Below are positions 49,901 to 61,071 of a DNA stretch of 64,000 nucleotides, one piece after another. Within the stretch, counting starts at the first letter, position 1; the number at the start of each line of letters is the position of its first letter. A program made the translations under genes and the position numbers. This stretch comes from Acanthochromis polyacanthus. Lineage: Eukaryota; Chordata; Actinopteri; Pomacentridae. The notes beneath the pieces were generated by a model. The model did no database searches, was not told the origin of the DNA, and worked only from the letters and a program-made list of their open reading frames with translations. The stretch is from positions 12,699,983-12,763,982 of the forward strand of contig NC_067122.1 of assembly GCF_021347895.1 (NCBI RefSeq), written 5' to 3'.

Positions 49901-52394
49901 GCTGATTCTCTGCTCCCATTGCAAACAACTGAAAAAATATTCTCCAATGTTTTCTCTCATTTGAGCTTTGTTTTAGCTCCCAGAATGTCAGAATAGACAG
50001 TTTATGGTAAGTGTCTGGCTTGGTAGCTGCTAAATGTTCTACTGTGTTCAGAAGCTGGTTGCCAGCAGAAACTCCAAGAAATTAGTCATCATGGCTAAGA
50101 ATGAGTTTGGCTCATATCCTCCGTAAAGAAGCAAATCATCAATCATATTTACACTTTAGTCTTTGGATGGATTAAGCAACAAGATATACTGTGTTATTTA
50201 ATGTGTTTTCAAAATGCGATACGTAAATTTGGTTACCACCGGACGGAGCAAGGCTGCCTTTTCCTTCTGTTTCTAATTATGCACAACACAAGCAAAGGAC
50301 ATTTTCAGCAAGAAAGCAAAACTCACACACGTCAAAATGTCAAACAGTTTTTTTTAGTGCTTCCTTTCACTTTTTCTCTAAATCAAAACAATTCTTTTAT
50401 ATTCTGAACTAATCTCTAACCACAGTGTAGCACAAAAAGGTCTTCCTTTTCTAAACTGTTTAAGTATGCCATAACAATGTGGTAATCTCTGTTTTATCAT
50501 TCTCTCATAGTCATACCTTGAAATGAGGTTAATGCATTTGACCCACAGTCTCTATTAGTTAAAACTAAAAGCTGAGAAAACAGTCATAACTACTGGAAAA
50601 ATATGATCTATGATTCTCACTTTCAAAGTTGTTTTGGTCATTATTCATGCAGTAAATTAGAGTGAAAAGTATTTATTTTTTGCAACCCTTGCAGTAGGAT
50701 TTACATTTCCTTTGATACTTTTCAGTCTGCTTACCATGAAAAGAGCATATCATCTTCTCTTGGTCAGCATCTACATGACCTCTCTTGATATTTGACTCGC
50801 AAATGACTCTTAATCCACTGAATGTCAGAACTGAACCCTGCATACAATCTGAGACATCATCCATGTGACACAAACCAAAGAATGACATTTTGCTGAACTA
50901 CATCTACAGATGGGCACCTCCCATTCAGAAATTCAAACCACAGAAATTCTGACAACTAGTTGAAGCAAAAGCAACGCTTTCGTTCACATTCTTCTCAAAA
51001 TTTAATTGAAGGCCAGGCCAAAGAAGAAAAGATTCAATTCGCTCAGAATGTGAAGAATGACATATACAGTCTTTTATTCACACAGACTTTGAAGTTCCTC
51101 TCCAGTAACCTCACAAATCAATTTGAAAAACGTCAAAAAGCCTCAAGTAAATTGCCAGTTTACAAGACAAAGCATGAGTAATAACCAATTCCTGCCAATT
51201 CAAAGAGGCAAAGCTTTATGTCAACCACTGCACATCTGAAACTTATTTTGACTTGGATTGTGAATGGCGTCTTTTTACTTTGTGAAATGAGAGGTTTGGA
51301 TTTGATTGTGCTGTTGATGCCTGATGAACGATTCCTCCAAGTTGAATTATACTGTAGATTTTCCTTTCAAACATTTTTACTGAATTTGCATGCAGTTTGC
51401 CATTTGTACTGATTATTTTGACTTTGTTCTACATCGGGCTATCGACTGAAAAATCATTTCCTTGGATGTTTCGGTTTTACCCAACAGAATTATGAGGACT
51501 ATCTCACAAAGTAACTCATCTGTCAGAATAATGACAACTTTTAGCTGTGAAGCAAAAAGTGCACTCTCAACAAGTTATAAAGGGAAGCAAAAGAAGGGAT
51601 TTATCTTGTCATATGTCATGTAGATGCATGTTAAGTCTTATCAGTTGTGTGACTTTTTATTCCCAAAGCATTTTGTTCTGTTTTTGCAGCTCTGCATGTC
51701 TGTTGTATCTCCATCCTGACAAGACAATAACCTATATTTGCAACATGTTGACATGACAGACTACTCAGACATTACTCAATACCAGCCGGATACAATAACA
51801 CAGATTCTGCTCTCCCTTGTGCAATATGAATTTCTCCCTGCATCAGCACAAACGGCTCACACACACACAGATGCCAACACACACATACACACAGAGAGCG
51901 AGACATCTACAACCTCAGGCAGTAGCTCTGTCAGCAAAAGGGACAACAGGTGTTCATGTCCCAGCACTGTGGTGGTCCCAGAACAGCACAGGGCCATGTA
52001 GGAGGTTAAAAGGTCAAATGCCCTCTCTGTGTGAGGGGAACTACCGAAAACATCCATTAGGCCTTGAACATACTGTATGAATATTATTTACAGACTGACA
52101 TTTTCCTTGTACTTTGTAAGAAAAATGCATTGTACACACAATTACTTTACAAAATTTCTGCATATATACACTCTAACAAACATGCCAGGTCAATCAAGTA
52201 CCACACAGGATTGTCATTTTATTGTGTCAGCAGCCCTAAAACTGTGAATGTTGGACCAAGAAGTATTGAGCTCACAGGACACAGAGACTTGTGTGTACCA
52301 GTGAAGTAATGTGTGGTGAAACTGGTATTTATCTGCTGCTGTTGTTAAATGTAAATGGTCACTACACAATTTAATGATCAGCGTGTGCAAATTG
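46996..52394. other. no gene recognised
   Basis: Non-coding, with a CA-rich interrupted stretch at 51858-51897. The Cys-rich 71-codon stretch at 50673-50888 (minus) matches no family I know. No transposon end was recognised. Confidence 0.5.
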
Positions 52395-52558
52395 AAATCT
52401 GAAAACAATGTCTCTCAAACAGTTCCATTTTCCATAGTTTTCTTGATAACCAAAATCACTTAAGTTCCTACATCAATAGCTATGGCATTATACTGCCAAA
52501 ACAGTGCTTTTGGGCATTCCATGCTTTCTTTTCTGTCTGTTTTAGTCACATGATACAC

Positions 52559-53107
52559 CAACCCGGTCTCACGGGGATTCGTGAAACTGTCACGTAAGTT
52601 TTAGTTTCGGTTTCGTGCGCACCAACACGATTTCGTCATGTTTTTCGTGCCGCTCACCACGAAATGTTTTTCGCTGTGGTAATCACATCTGAAAGTGGTT
52701 TATACCGGCGGATTCATGACGATCTAAGCTGTCCATCGGCGTATACTGCTTGTGCGATTGCGTTTGCGGCCGCCGGACATTCTTCTGAAATTCCTATGCA
52801 AATTGGTAAGTGTACCACCGGCTTATGGTTAGGTTATGGTTATGTTATGGTTAGGGTTATGGTTATGTTTAGGGACGATGTCATGCAAAATATAGCGTTG
52901 GATTCGCCACGGTTTTACATTAAAAATATAATATACACATTCTTTTGAAATACGTTCTGAGTGGCACGAAAAGTCCGCCGTTGAAAATACATTGGTGCGC
53001 ATTTCGTGGTGAGCGGCACGAAAAACATGACGAAATCGTGTTGGTGCACACGAAACCGAAACTAAAACTTACGTGACAGTTTCACGAATCCCCGTGAGAT
53101 CGGGCTG
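52559..53107. mobile_element. 549-bp non-autonomous DNA transposon with 108-bp inverted repeats
   Basis: The left arm (52559-52666) starts CAACCCGGTCTCACGGGG. The right arm (53000-53107) is its reverse complement and ends CCCCGTGAGATCGGGCTG. The two 108-base arms differ at about three positions. GATACAC lies on both sides (52552-52558 and 53108-53114) as a 7-bp target duplication. The 333-bp core has no credible ORF and includes a telomere-like TTAGGG/TTATGG stretch. CpG is frequent in the arms (TTCGTG, CACGAAA words repeated). Long arms and a 7-bp duplication fit a cut-and-paste DNA transposon, but not cleanly Tc1 (TA), hAT (8 bp), piggyBac (TTAA) or Harbinger (3 bp). The superfamily is left open. 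Confidence 0.92.
52824..52874 (+). repeat. telomere-like TTATGG/TTAGGG array
   Basis: Nine consecutive units of TTATGG, TTAGG, TTATG, TTAGGG and TTTAGGG type. It lies in the core of the 549-bp element. Confidence 0.85.
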
Positions 53108-53121
53108 GATACACACAGGAA

Positions 53122-53511
53122 TTAGTACTTGATTGCATAACCATTGTTTGTTTTGACTGCAGCCATGCATCTTGGCATGCTCTCTACCAGTTTCTGACAC
53201 TGTTCTGCTGTCACAGCAGCCCATTCCTGTTGCACAAATTCAAACAAATTTGCTTTGTTTTTGGGCTTGTGGTTGTTCATTTTGCATTTTGTGATTTTCC
53301 ACAAGTTTTCAATTGGATTTAGATCTGGTGAGTGAGCAGGCCAACGTGTGGTTCGGATGTTTTGGTTCTCCAGCCAAGCTTTGACTGACCTTGCCCTGTG
53401 GCAAGAAGCATTGTCTTGTTGGAAAATCCAGTCATTCGAGACACAAAAAAGTTTTCCACCTGATGGAAAGAGAGTGTTTTCAAGAGTATCCCTGTACATG
53501 ACCTGGTTCAT
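53122..53511 (-). pseudogene. Tc1 transposase, C-terminal 129 codons, open
   Basis: The first residue used is Met at 53511, but the family protein continues upstream: the frame before it reads TIIWACSS, then a TAG-type stop just before MNQVMYRDTLEN. The second catalytic Asp is in FQQDNASCH (codon 53413-53415). The catalytic Glu is in SPDLNPIENLW (codon 53308-53310). Exactly 34 residues lie between them, the DD34E spacing of Tc1. The natural stop follows NNGYAIKY at 53122. The first Asp and the DNA-binding domains are missing, so no functional transposase is encoded. This is the best-kept catalytic segment in the window. Confidence 0.88.
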
Positions 53512-53590
53512 TCACCCTTCACACAATTGCATTTGCTGTGTTCCACCCAAACTAGAACAAGCCCATATGATGGTGCAAATCTTGAGCTTG

Positions 53591-56569
53591 GGGTAAAAGA
53601 TGAAAGTTTTTAAGTCAGGCTGAAGGGGTCTATGAATGGTAATCAGTTTTTGCATCTGCATTGTATTGTTCATAATATAACAAGCAGAACAGTCATGAAA
53701 GAAAAATGTGTGAGGTTCCAATTGCAATTCTGTCAGAAATATTACAAATTGTTTTCTATTTGGTGAAAATGAAGTCACTGGCAGCTGCACCCAAGTGCCC
53801 ATTTACACTTGTCATTAAAACTGTCTTGTATGAAAACGTAGATGGGATCAGACACTTATTTACACCTATATGCATCTGCTTTGGACAGATCACGACTGAT
53901 TGCAGTCCATTTCAATTTTTCCAACTTCATGCACATCAGGTTCACCTCCAGCACAGCAAGAACTCACACTAAACTTGAAGATGTTAGTGTCTTTTCTATT
54001 GAATAAAGTGCTAGAAGTAGACGTACTTTTGCTGACAGCGGTCCATAAACTGACACCAAAATGAACTGTATTATTGAAGTAGGAGCAAGACATCTTCCCA
54101 GGTTCTACCTCACCCCACTGCCTCATCCACACAAATCAATCAGTGCTGGAACTGATTGGGGATCAGATAAATGCTAAAGCAGCTCGGCGCACCATTGTTT
54201 GATCTTATGTGTAGGAATCACTGGAGCAGTTTTTACTTTTTGCTTTAACGAGACTGACAAAACCAGCTGTCAGAGTTACTTTCGTGTAACTTTTGCTTCC
54301 GTAATCACGAGGACAGAGGACACACGGTTGAGGTTAAGGATAAAGCAATTTGGAGGCAGAAAATTTACCTTGACTACTGCTGCATGGGTAGTGAACAATT
54401 TCTAAATCGGCTTGTTGGAGCTCCAATTTTTTTTAAATGCAGCACAAATTTGCTTGAGTGCTACTTTAAATGACACATCTTCTCATTCTGATTTATTGAT
54501 ATTCTTCAAGTTAACTGAAAAAAATCTTATTTCCAAATGGTACACAAAATAAGCAGCACTTTAGAATCACAAGTATCAGAAGAAGACTTCAGTCCAGCAA
54601 CTGATTCAGTCATTCATATTTTCCACATGAAAACCATGTAAAATTCTTCTCCATTTCTCCCTCCACTCTGAATTTCAGAGTAGGTGCTCATGTTTGTTTG
54701 TATCTCTTTCAATCTCAGAAATCAAAATTTATGCGCGAGGTCCTGAGACCGAAAGACCCGAGCTCATGATGAGGACAGGATCTTTGTTTCCCACTGGTTG
54801 TGTAGCTGAGCCGCCTGCTCATCTCCGTCTGGCCCAGTTGACTGATGGATTTCCAAACTCTGCATTAGCCAAAGCTATTAAGTGGTCTGCTGGAGCGAAA
54901 TGGCTTCACCGTTGTTGAGGTGCTGCAATTGGCTCAGCAATTCCTGCCTGCCATTGTCTCAGACCTCTGTGACTAAGTTAATTTCTTGCCAGACAAGCAC
55001 AAACACATATATGCTGACACACACACACACACACACACAACAAATAACAAGCAAGAAATACAGCGAATCTCATTCCTAACACCGTCTTTTGTTCCCCCTC
55101 ATTATCAGCACTGAATTCAGATAGAAGGGGTGACCCAACCCGAATGAATTTCACTCTGAAGAGCTTTTTGTCTTCTTATGCATAACTTAAGCTGTAGCAA
55201 TTTTTTTAATGAATCTGATACAGGCCTCATTTATCATGTGTTGAAATCTCTTCGCTCATGATATTCTTTTGTTGATTTCTGATTACTGCATACTGCTCCC
55301 ACTTGAAGATGATAGCAGTAAATCAGATCTGATGAATCAGTGGCATCGTGTCATTGGCTTAGCATCAAAAAGACATGGAAAAATGTAACACTGCTCTGAT
55401 CCTCCTTCAGAACTCGCCCTACCTGCTTTTACATTATTCATGGTCACATTTAAGTCGATGGAGATAAAGCCGGTCTTTACATTTATGGTGACAGGCTGGA
55501 AAGGCCCAGAGGAATTCAGACCCTGTGTGATTTAAGTGCCTGGCATGGTTGGCCAAACACAGAACTGGATTTCCCTGTACAGAACACACTGAATGCAGTT
55601 ATTTCCCATAAGACCTTGTACACACAAGGGACTCGCAGCAACAGCGATGAGACAAAAGAAGGGCTGAGAAAAGAAAAGACAATTTGTCATTCTCATATGA
55701 AATACAGTACAGTGAGGAAGCATTGAGGGAAACTTAGAGGACTCTATAAAGACCATCTTTGATCAAGGCGGTCTCCTAAACGTTAAGTTTCCATACAGAT
55801 AAACTGTTTTCTCAATTACTTTTGGGGAAAGCAAATTTTCTGCAAAATTCTGTTGTTTATTTTATGGCTTTACTTTTGTGCTTTTTAGCCAATATGGTAG
55901 GTGAGGCAGGACTTCTCCCCTTAGTCAACCCTTGACTGAGCTTCTAAGATGTAGTTCTTTGTGAAAATGTTAACCAAAGCTTGATAGTTTCTTCAACCTA
56001 ACCGCATAGTTTTGATGCCTAAACCTGACCGCAAGCAAAAACTGAAGGTAAATAATGAGCGAATACAAAACTTTAGTCTAAGAATAATGGTGCCAAACAA
56101 CCCTTATATCCAGAATGAAAGTCCTGTTACTGAGTTATGCCTCCATCCTCCTCCTACATTCTTAAATGGACTTTGGCTCTTTCAAACTTCCCTGCTATGT
56201 TACAGTCATATCTAGGTGTGAAAATATGTTTCCATTTCTTTTTCAAATTGTTTATGAGAATGCAGTTTCATTGTATAGGAAGGACATTTTCAGGAGACTG
56301 GGTTGTTTTGATGTAAATAGCATTCAAAGCATGATACTGCTGTTCTTTCTTTCACAACATAGAGGATCCCAAATGAGATGCCAGCTGGATTAGATTTTGC
56401 CAGTACAATAAGAAAACTTTGACATCCTCGGTAACTAGACTTTTTTACCACCATTAAAGGCAAAATGCTGTGTCAATGTGCTCTCAATTTTCCTGCCAAT
56501 ATTTATTCGTAGATAGGATAAACATTTTCTATGGTTTTGTTTAATCACCTCAGAGGTCTTTTTTAAGGT
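53591..56569. other. no gene recognised
   Basis: Non-coding. It includes an (AC)n run at 55017-55039 and, near 55976-56042, a stretch with CCTAACCGC and CCTAAACCTGACCGC words of the fish CTAACC low-complexity type. No coding motif was recognised. Confidence 0.5.
55017..55039. repeat. (AC)n microsatellite
   Basis: About 11 AC units. Confidence 0.95.
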
Positions 56570-56583
56570 TCTGTAACTATTAT

Positions 56584-56704
56584 CCATCCATCCATCCATT
56601 CTCTATACACCGCTTTATCCTCACTAGGGTTGCGGGGGGTGCTGGAGCCTATCCCAGCTGACTCGGGCGAAGGCAGGGGACACCCTGGACTGGTCACCAG
56701 TCTG
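56584..56704 (-). mobile_element. RTE-type LINE (Rex3-like), 121-bp 3' end insertion
   Basis: On the minus strand the sequence reads from GACAGACTGGTGACCAGTCC through GAGGATAAAGCGGTGTATAG to a (GGAT)n/(GATG)n tail, the usual 3' end of fish RTE/Rex3-type LINEs and of short elements that use them. TCTGTAACTATTAT is present in full on both sides (56570-56583 and 56705-56718), a 14-bp target-site duplication. Only 121 bases were inserted, so the copy is extremely 5'-truncated and carries no coding sequence. Confidence 0.85.
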
Positions 56705-56989
56705 TCTGTAACTATTATGGTTATGCTAAATATGGAAAAAATCAAGGCAACCTTTTACTATCAAATGAAAGCCACAAACTCTGCCTAATGTACAATCAAT
56801 GATTTAATATTGACCATTTGCTACAGCCTGGTTCCAGACGGCAACAAAACAGGGAGACAGCAATGACGTAGCGGCTAAAACTACATTTTCATCATAAACA
56901 AACCCAAAAGGTGCATCAAGCAACAAAACAACAGAACCAGCATGCATGTTGCTGATATTTCTCTAGAGGGAGGCAGCTCAGAGAGAGAG

Positions 56990-57165
56990 AGACACTAGAC
57001 TGAGGTGTGGCTCATTCAACCGATGACATCCAGGATCCAGATCATCACACTCAACAATCCTAGAGTAATCCCCCCTCCAGTTATGCGACCAATATCCATC
57101 CAACCCCTGGCAGCTGGAGAAGCACTTAAGAGTGTTGGAAGAGACACAGGCAAGAGACCAGGACA
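56990..57165 (-). repeat. inverted arm flanking a gypsy fragment (left)
   Basis: The best part, 57101-57165, read on the minus strand (CCTGGTCTCTTGCCTGTGTC, CAACACTCTTAAGTGCTTCT, CAGGGGTTG) matches 57475-57533 on the plus strand with small indels. Beyond this, about 57020-57060 (GGATTGTTGAG, GATGATCTGGATCC) aligns loosely with 57540-57567. It may be an inverted second piece of the same retrotransposon. Confidence 0.6.
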
Positions 57166-57252
57166 ACTGCACATGCAATAATGAGGAGAACCTCACCAAC
57201 CAAGTGCTCTGGACAAAGTATCAGCCAACACTTTGTCTGAGCTTTAAAAACG

Positions 57253-57486
57253 ATGAATGCTCAAACTGTGGGACTGCAGAAAGAGAAACCAAATGAAGTT
57301 TATGTTGACTCAGGTGTACCTCTGGTGGTCTACACACACCATAACCCTCTGAAGTTCCTCAGCTCCCTACAATACCTGACCTGCAGAATGAAGCATTGGT
57401 TTCTCTTGCTGCGATCCTACTGTTTGGATATCTGCCACATTAAAGTCCCAGACAACTACTCCGTGCATATTCTTCCTGGTCTCTTG
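57253..57486 (+). pseudogene. Ty3/gypsy retrotransposon pol fragment (RNase H region)
   Basis: In the frame opening at 57253, residues 21-36 read GVPLVVYTHHNPLKFL, matching the conserved YTDHNPL block of gypsy RNase H with the Asp changed to His (codon 57337-57339). Then RMKHWFLLLRSYCLDICHIK follows, as expected (an arginine-methionine-tryptophan region and a 'YNLDIRHIKG'-like block). The last block, which should carry a conserved Asp-Asn and an Ala-Leu-Ser-Arg end, is only partly kept (VPDN, then divergence). RNase H normally removes RNA from the RNA/DNA hybrid during reverse transcription; this fragment is too short and mutated to work. No reverse-transcriptase or integrase block was seen beside it. 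Confidence 0.75.
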
Positions 57487-57588
57487 TCTGTCAACACTCT
57501 TAAAGTGCTTCTCCAGGAGCCAGGGGTTGCTGAGTTAAGGATTGGCGAATATAATGACCTGGACATTGGCTATAACAGAAGTAGATGA
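57474..57588 (+). repeat. inverted arm flanking a gypsy fragment (right)
   Basis: Plus-strand partner of 57101-57165 (CCTGGTCTCTTGTCTGTCAA, CACTCTTAAAGTGCTTCTCC, GCCAGGGGTTGC). It directly follows the RNase H fragment. Confidence 0.6.
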
Positions 57589-57589
57589 C

Positions 57590-57840
57590 TGTAAAATTGT
57601 AAGTATAGTCCATGTGGGGGGCCTGTATTTTAGGGAACTTGATCATTTATAGCCCAGTGGCTCTAATATAAGGCCTCCTTCATTCTCATGCTCTCTCTCT
57701 GACAGGAGCTGAACTTCTCCAGGGGACACCAGCAGCGTGGTTTCGGCTTTGCTTGATTCACTTTTTGGCTAAATAAATATGCTTTATTAGTCACCACCTT
57801 GTCTTCCTATTTTGTTGCAGTCTTTGGTCAAGCTGTAACA
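57590..57840 (+). repeat. possible LTR remnant
   Basis: After the pol fragment there is an AATATAAGG TATA-like box (57669-57677) and, about 100 bases on, CTAAATAAATATG (57769-57781), a possible polyadenylation signal. The stretch ends GCTGTAACA. The order fits a gypsy 3' LTR, but no second LTR, polypurine tract or target duplication is clear. Confidence 0.25.
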
Positions 57841-60800
57841 GAGTGGACGAATGCAATGTAATGTAGAGGTGGCAGTGACAAACCAACTGAAACTACATCA
57901 ATACTGATACGCGCAAAGTATTTTACAATCACCTCAGAAATAGTTTCACATATCCTATGACCTTTCATGTACACTGGGCATGCTGAAGATAGTTGTTTAC
58001 TTAGTTGCAGAGTCACATGATGATTATGAATCAGGGAAGGACACATCGTGACTGATAGGTCCAGTCGGGAAGACTACATGTTTCTCTGTATCATTGTTCC
58101 CCAAAAGTCTCAATGTACTCCATCTACACATTATCACTGCAAAACCCCAGTAGGAGTTTGCCACAATGCCCATTTTCAGTGAACTCAAATTGCATTTGTG
58201 TGTGGACAAAAGGCCAAAGCACAGAAAGAGCTCTTTTTAAACAAAGTATTTGTATACATCTGGACAAGGCATGAGAACTATCACCTCACTTTCCAGTTCC
58301 CCTCAGCTCTCTGATGCATTTTTGTATTTCTCAACTCATCATTTCTGTTTTATGTTCTGTATCTGTTTAGACTGACTCCTCACTCACTCATCACAGAGGA
58401 GCATTTACCAAGTAAAGAGCCAGATATTTCCCCAGGTGGAGACCAAACCAGAATAATCACTGGAATGTTTTACTTACATACACCGTCAGAACAGAGGTTA
58501 TGACAGCAAATGAATACAGATGTTGGCCCATGTTTGCTGCATCTGTTAACTCCCTCCACCTGGAGGTTGCTGCACTGGGACATCTCTGATTTTTAATGTT
58601 TCAAACATTGGCAAGCATGGCTCATTCACTGAAGAGGTCGCCTGGTACTACTGAAACTAATTTTTAAAAAATGGATGGAGCATTTGTTGTGCTTTGTGTC
58701 TCTCGCATGAAATTTAGGAATTTTTCAAATAGGTTTAGAAACATCTGTGTCACTGACTCACTGTCAGAAGTATGATATTTACTGTATTTTAGAGTTTTAA
58801 ATATGTGGAAGTTAAAAAAAGAAAATCATTCTATCCTAGTGATAAAAAGCAGGAGTCTTATTGTATTTCAGAAGTCTCCCATGTGTCCTTTGCATTGAGT
58901 CCACGGTTGTTAATTTGGCCGTGCAGTTTGGCAGCTGTTACCGACAAGATTTGTGGATACTTTTTTCTAGGAGGAATTCAGAAAATAGAAAATAGCTTGA
59001 AGGATTATTACAATCTTTGCACACGTTTACCATGTCAGTTTTTTTTATGTGTTTGCAACTTTTTAACACCAGTTAAATGATGTTTATTGACCTAACAACA
59101 CCATGATCCACTGGATGCATTTTTTCGCTCTACTCTCAAAGTCTTGTGCTTTATCCATCCAGCTATTCACCCTAAAATCCTCCTCAGTTCATGGTTTCCA
59201 TGACTGCTGATCAGTGCAGACTTTGAACACAGACAGCAGGCACACACAGCCATGCTACAATTTTAGGGAACGCATTGGTCTCCTACAAAAACGTGTCACA
59301 TTGCTCCCCACATCAAACAGATAAACACAGGGCTCCTGTGGATGTTTCTGAAAGGCTGGCTGTTCTGTGATCTTCACAGCAAAGTATAGCAGTTAGTTAC
59401 AGATTGGACTGTAGCCCCATGCCATGATTATTCCTGAGGTTTGCCAAGTCTGCAGCCAGACTTTGTTGCCTTCCCATCCATAGCACAGTGGGCAGACATA
59501 CCTCAGGATTTCTAAACAAAAAAAGAAAAATCAGACACTAGAGAGTTTAGGCTCTGCTGATGGAAAGCATGTGTAAATCAAAGCAACTACTTCAGTTGAA
59601 ACTCTTCATCAATAAATAACTAATTTAAAAAGTGTGGATCGTGATGAATGTTCTTGCACAGCTTCTCTTCAAAACAAAATCCATTTTGTTTACCCGGAGC
59701 ATCCATAGCCGGTGAACTTGCAGCGTTGCACCCACATATTTTAAACTGCATGCAGGCATCTATAGAGGACTGTGTGTGGATCCTCACAGATTGAAAGAGG
59801 ACAATATTAATTTCACATGAACTATACGTCCTTTAAGACAAATGTGGAAAGCATGAATTGACTTTACCACTTCAGTGAAGTTAAAAGATATCCCAGTTCC
59901 CGGATAAAAGCATTACTAGTGAAGAGTAATGTATGACAAAGCAAATTTGTGTAATATAATTTATCTATCGGATTAGTCTCATTTTACCTGCACATTATAT
60001 GGAACATATGGTCTCCCCACACTATCATTTTGCTACAGGGAAAAAAAAAACAAAAAAAACTGTCTCGTTTGTGTTACTTTAAACCAATCACAGCGGTTGT
60101 GGGTGGAGCTAAGTGGAAGTTCCTTCAAAATAGTGATGGATAGAATTGTTTTGGTGGGCACTGTGACTAAAATGGATAATTCATCGCAAAACACAAGCAT
60201 GATCGCCTTACAGCTCAATCCAAATCCTTGGCTGAACTTCAGATTTTCAGTGTGGTAAGCTGCTACATGGAGGCTGTTACTGTTTTTTCTGAATAATGAA
60301 AGAAACCATAACATACATATGGAGGAAGGAAATACAAAGCCCACTGAAATAAATGTGGCTTATAACCGCATCCTACATCTAGTAAAACAGACTACTGTAG
60401 GATCAACCTCAGGATTCACGAAAGGAAATGGCTTTTTACTGTATCTACATATGTGTTCAACAATAATGGTGAACCGCAACAGCAAAGTTGCAGTCTCCAA
60501 CACCAATACAATGAGCTAAAAGATGCTAAAATACTCTGGAGAGCTGAGCACACCTGCAGAGTGGAGCGATATTTTCCATTAGCTTGTGATTACGAGTAAT
60601 CCTTTTACATTATATGTTGCCATTTCGCTTATAGTTGGTATAAAAAATATTGATAAGTGCAATATAAAGAAGAAAAAAAACACAGATATCAAAAGCTCAG
60701 AGGACCCTGTTGTCAGACCGCAAAAGTAAATGTTTCATTTCTCTCCTAAAGTTCACCATTACTTTGTACATCTGTGAGAGTTGTGAAAGTTTTCTCTGAC

Positions 60801-61071
60801 TTTACTGAAAGCAGCTTTATTGAACTTATTTATTCATACCGTTTTGGTTGGTCAGTAACTTCCATGATGCTCATCCATAGAGAACAAAAAAATCTATTCT
60901 GGGAAACATGATCAATGATGCAATATTTTCTCTACCTCTGCATTATCCAATAATAATGAGCATCTCCACACTTTGTCAAATAGCTGAGGCCTTTGGGGAA
61001 ATTAAAACAGATTTAGCGGGAGTTGTATGACAGGAAGAGGAGGAGGACAGTCGGAGCGTTTGGTCACGTAC
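57841..61071. other. no gene recognised
   Basis: Non-coding, AT-rich. A10/A7 runs lie at 60040-60058. No transposon termini recognised. Confidence 0.5.

Larger units (their letters stand above)
52395..53590 (-). mobile_element. Tc1-like element, 3' part, carrying a nested element
   Basis: Read on the minus strand, this holds the C-terminal part of a Tc1 transposase (to 53122). It then holds the 3' untranslated region, which is split: 53108-53121 lies before the nested element and about 52395-52558 after it. Joining the flanks of the insert gives an uninterrupted Tc1 3' region. From about 53590 upward the resemblance to a Tc1 transposase stops, so the 5' half is lost or too diverged. The end near 52395 is approximate because no paired inverted repeat was found. 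It is a different subfamily from the other copies here. Confidence 0.78.

Noticed and set aside
50673..50888. Cys/His-rich 71-codon stretch on the minus strand as a small zinc-binding protein
   Set aside because: The Cys and His spacing fits no finger type I know, and no neighbouring exon or promoter is visible.
52664..52948. 94-codon open stretch inside the 549-bp element as a transposase
   Set aside because: No catalytic or DNA-binding motif, and it includes the telomere-like array. The element is better read as non-autonomous.
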